A stretch of DNA of 64,000 bases. It comes from Parelaphostrongylus tenuis (lineage: Eukaryota; Nematoda; Chromadorea; Rhabditida; Metastrongylidae). The stretch is taken from NCBI GenBank assembly GCA_019055375.1, contig JAHQIW010003835.1, forward strand, positions 209,272-273,271, read 5' to 3'. The notes below the pieces were generated by a model. The model worked only from the letters and a program-made list of their open reading frames with translations, had not been told where the DNA came from and searched no databases. Position 1 is the stretch's first letter. The number at the start of each line of letters is the position of its first letter. The translations under genes and the position numbers were made by a program. This document shows positions 62,378 to 64,000 of this stretch, one piece after another.

Positions 62378-64000
62378 TACCTTTGCAAAACTGCTGGTGG
62401 GAAGCATTTGGTTGTGTAGTTGATTAAATGACAAGTCCTATGTTGATATGAGCTTTATCGAGAACCGCTGTTTTGGTTTTCCATTAAAGTAGCACTAATA
62501 TTGGTGCTCTTGTGATTACGGTATTCCTCCAAACTATTCGAAAAGTTGCAAAATAATTTCAAAGAGATCTAGTGATGCTAAAGTGGTAGATTCAGAGATA
62601 GAATTTATATTGAACCTTGGAATTGGTAGGAACAATTTCTTCATCTGCGCTGGTCTTTTTGCTAATACTTGTGCACTGGAATTTAAATGGGGATATAAAT
62701 ACCTAGAGAAAAATAATCTTCAATAAGTCACGGTATTTTGACTAGCTGCGTTATCAGTGTTTTCAAAGTTAACTTTTGGACACAGCCGATATTTTTTTGA
62801 CGCGTGACTTTTTTTTGACCGATATTTTTTTTATAATGCTTCAGATGGAGTTTTTTTTCTTTTTTGAAATTTTTACCACATGAAATTGCAGAAAGAAAAT
62901 GTACGTTCTCTTTGAGGATAATAGTGGACTTTTCAAAAGTTTTAGAACCAAAAATCTGAGAAGAATGAGAACGTGCATCAAATTTTAGAAGTCCTAGAGT
63001 GACATCGACGTCAGTAAGCGACATATTCGATCGACGGAAAGCATCACATTGTGTTGAGAATAATCTTCTTTATTCAATTACTTTGGTTCTCGAATTACGA
63101 AGCCACAGCGGGAAAACAAAGGAAAAAAGGCTTTTCGGGCTTGATGAAGTTAGAAATTTATCGCGGGAAAAAGAAAGCCTGTAGGTAATTTGCAAGGATT
63201 CCTATCTAAGTGGTAAACATGCGACTAAGACAGCAATTCAGTTTTACCACTATTGCGAAAAAACCAAATGCCAATTTAGGGGAAAAAAAGGCCCAATTCT
63301 GGCTTTTGCATGGAATGGCTAGGCGTTAATTGTGACGTTCAATAGCGCTACTGTCTTTATTTCAGCACACCAACATCAATTTGAGTGAAGGAATGTCTCC
63401 TCTTTACGACATTGCCACCCCGCAACCGCATTAACCTCTGTCACTCTTTCTTACTGGTGTTACTGTTAACCTTAAGTTATCATAATATCCTTTCGTTCGT
63501 CAGATGAACTGATACCCGCTGGACATTATAGTCGTCGGTTGCTACATCGTTTGTGAATGCATTTTTCAAAAGTGGTAACTACATTCTGAATTGCTTGGAT
63601 TTTGCTTTTGTTGGGCTTTCAATCACTGAATCATTGATGATAACTGATAACATAGTAGTTTTGTGAAGTTTTCGTTTACAAACATGATTAGGTAAAGGCG
63701 AACGATTGATTAGTAGTAGTAAGGCGATTTTTGTTGTAGAATATGGGATAGTGGCGAGATAACTAAGTAATCGTATCTGTAACAGTAGATTTTTTTTATT
63801 TTATTCACTTAATAAGAACCTTAGTCAAAACATCTACTCCACTTTGATTACTTCCAAAAGCTTGAAGTCATAATGACTACCAGTAGATACTTACTTAGAT
63901 AAATACTTAGATGATAGGTTGCTCTCTTATTGTGCAGCTGCTGGCACTCCTATTGGTTTCGTTGTCTTGCAACGGTTGTCGAAGGACGTGAATGGTCGGG
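62378..64000 (+). other. Unassigned stretch to window end
   Basis: No exon chain or named repeat was recognised. T-rich runs occur at about 62,790-62,860. Confidence 0.35.

Noticed and set aside
1..64000. CRISPR arrays, bacterial operons, phage or plasmid genes
   Set aside because: No regularly spaced identical repeats, no ribosome-binding sites with long ORFs; the exon-intron structure is eukaryotic.

Overview
The window reads as nuclear DNA of a nematode, most likely a repeat-rich parasitic strongylid (clade V). That is an inference. It rests on exons bounded by T-rich ...TTTCAG or ...TTTTAG acceptors and GTAAG-type donors, on AT-rich sequence, and on one coding gene stretched over more than 22 kb by repeat-filled introns. 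No bacterial-style operons, rRNA genes or CRISPR arrays are present.

Region 1 (about 160-27,420, + strand) holds one gene assembled from 16 short exons. Their reading phases join without a conflict into 600 codons. The product is a synaptotagmin-like (Slp/Bitesize/exophilin type) Rab effector. It has an N-terminal Rab-binding helix, a zinc finger of four CxxC pairs, a second Rab-binding segment starting SGEW, a long Ser/Thr-rich linker, one clear C2 domain with several Ca2+-site acidic residues replaced, and a Ser-rich tail. The 3' end is unresolved. Four exon-like blocks follow (25.8-27.4 kb), one with two competing frames, and no clear second C2 domain is visible.

Region 2 (27.4-64 kb) has no gene I can assemble. 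It contains mobile-element relics and long stretches of unassigned AT-rich DNA: a broken mariner-like transposase (50.4-51.1 kb, +), a reverse-transcriptase motif on the minus strand (29.6 kb), and low-confidence coding-like fragments on the minus strand (41.3 and 47.4 kb). There is one convincing functional RNA gene, tRNA-Arg(TCT), at 62,305-62,377.

The striking feature across both regions is several families of interspersed repeats, many built on tRNA-like sequence. (T) Modules of about 73 nt that fold as a full cloverleaf sit between short inverted repeats and are sometimes paired with a conserved spacer. (U) Foldback elements have arms that contain opposed tRNA-like B boxes. (S) A tRNA-headed SINE of about 300 bp ends in CTTTATCCTTT. 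(V) MITE-like elements have long terminal inverted repeats. (X) A further family has inverted repeats resembling AGTGATCATTCGAAAGCTT. The T and U families, tRNA-like cores inside inverted-repeat elements, are the best candidate here for something not well described.
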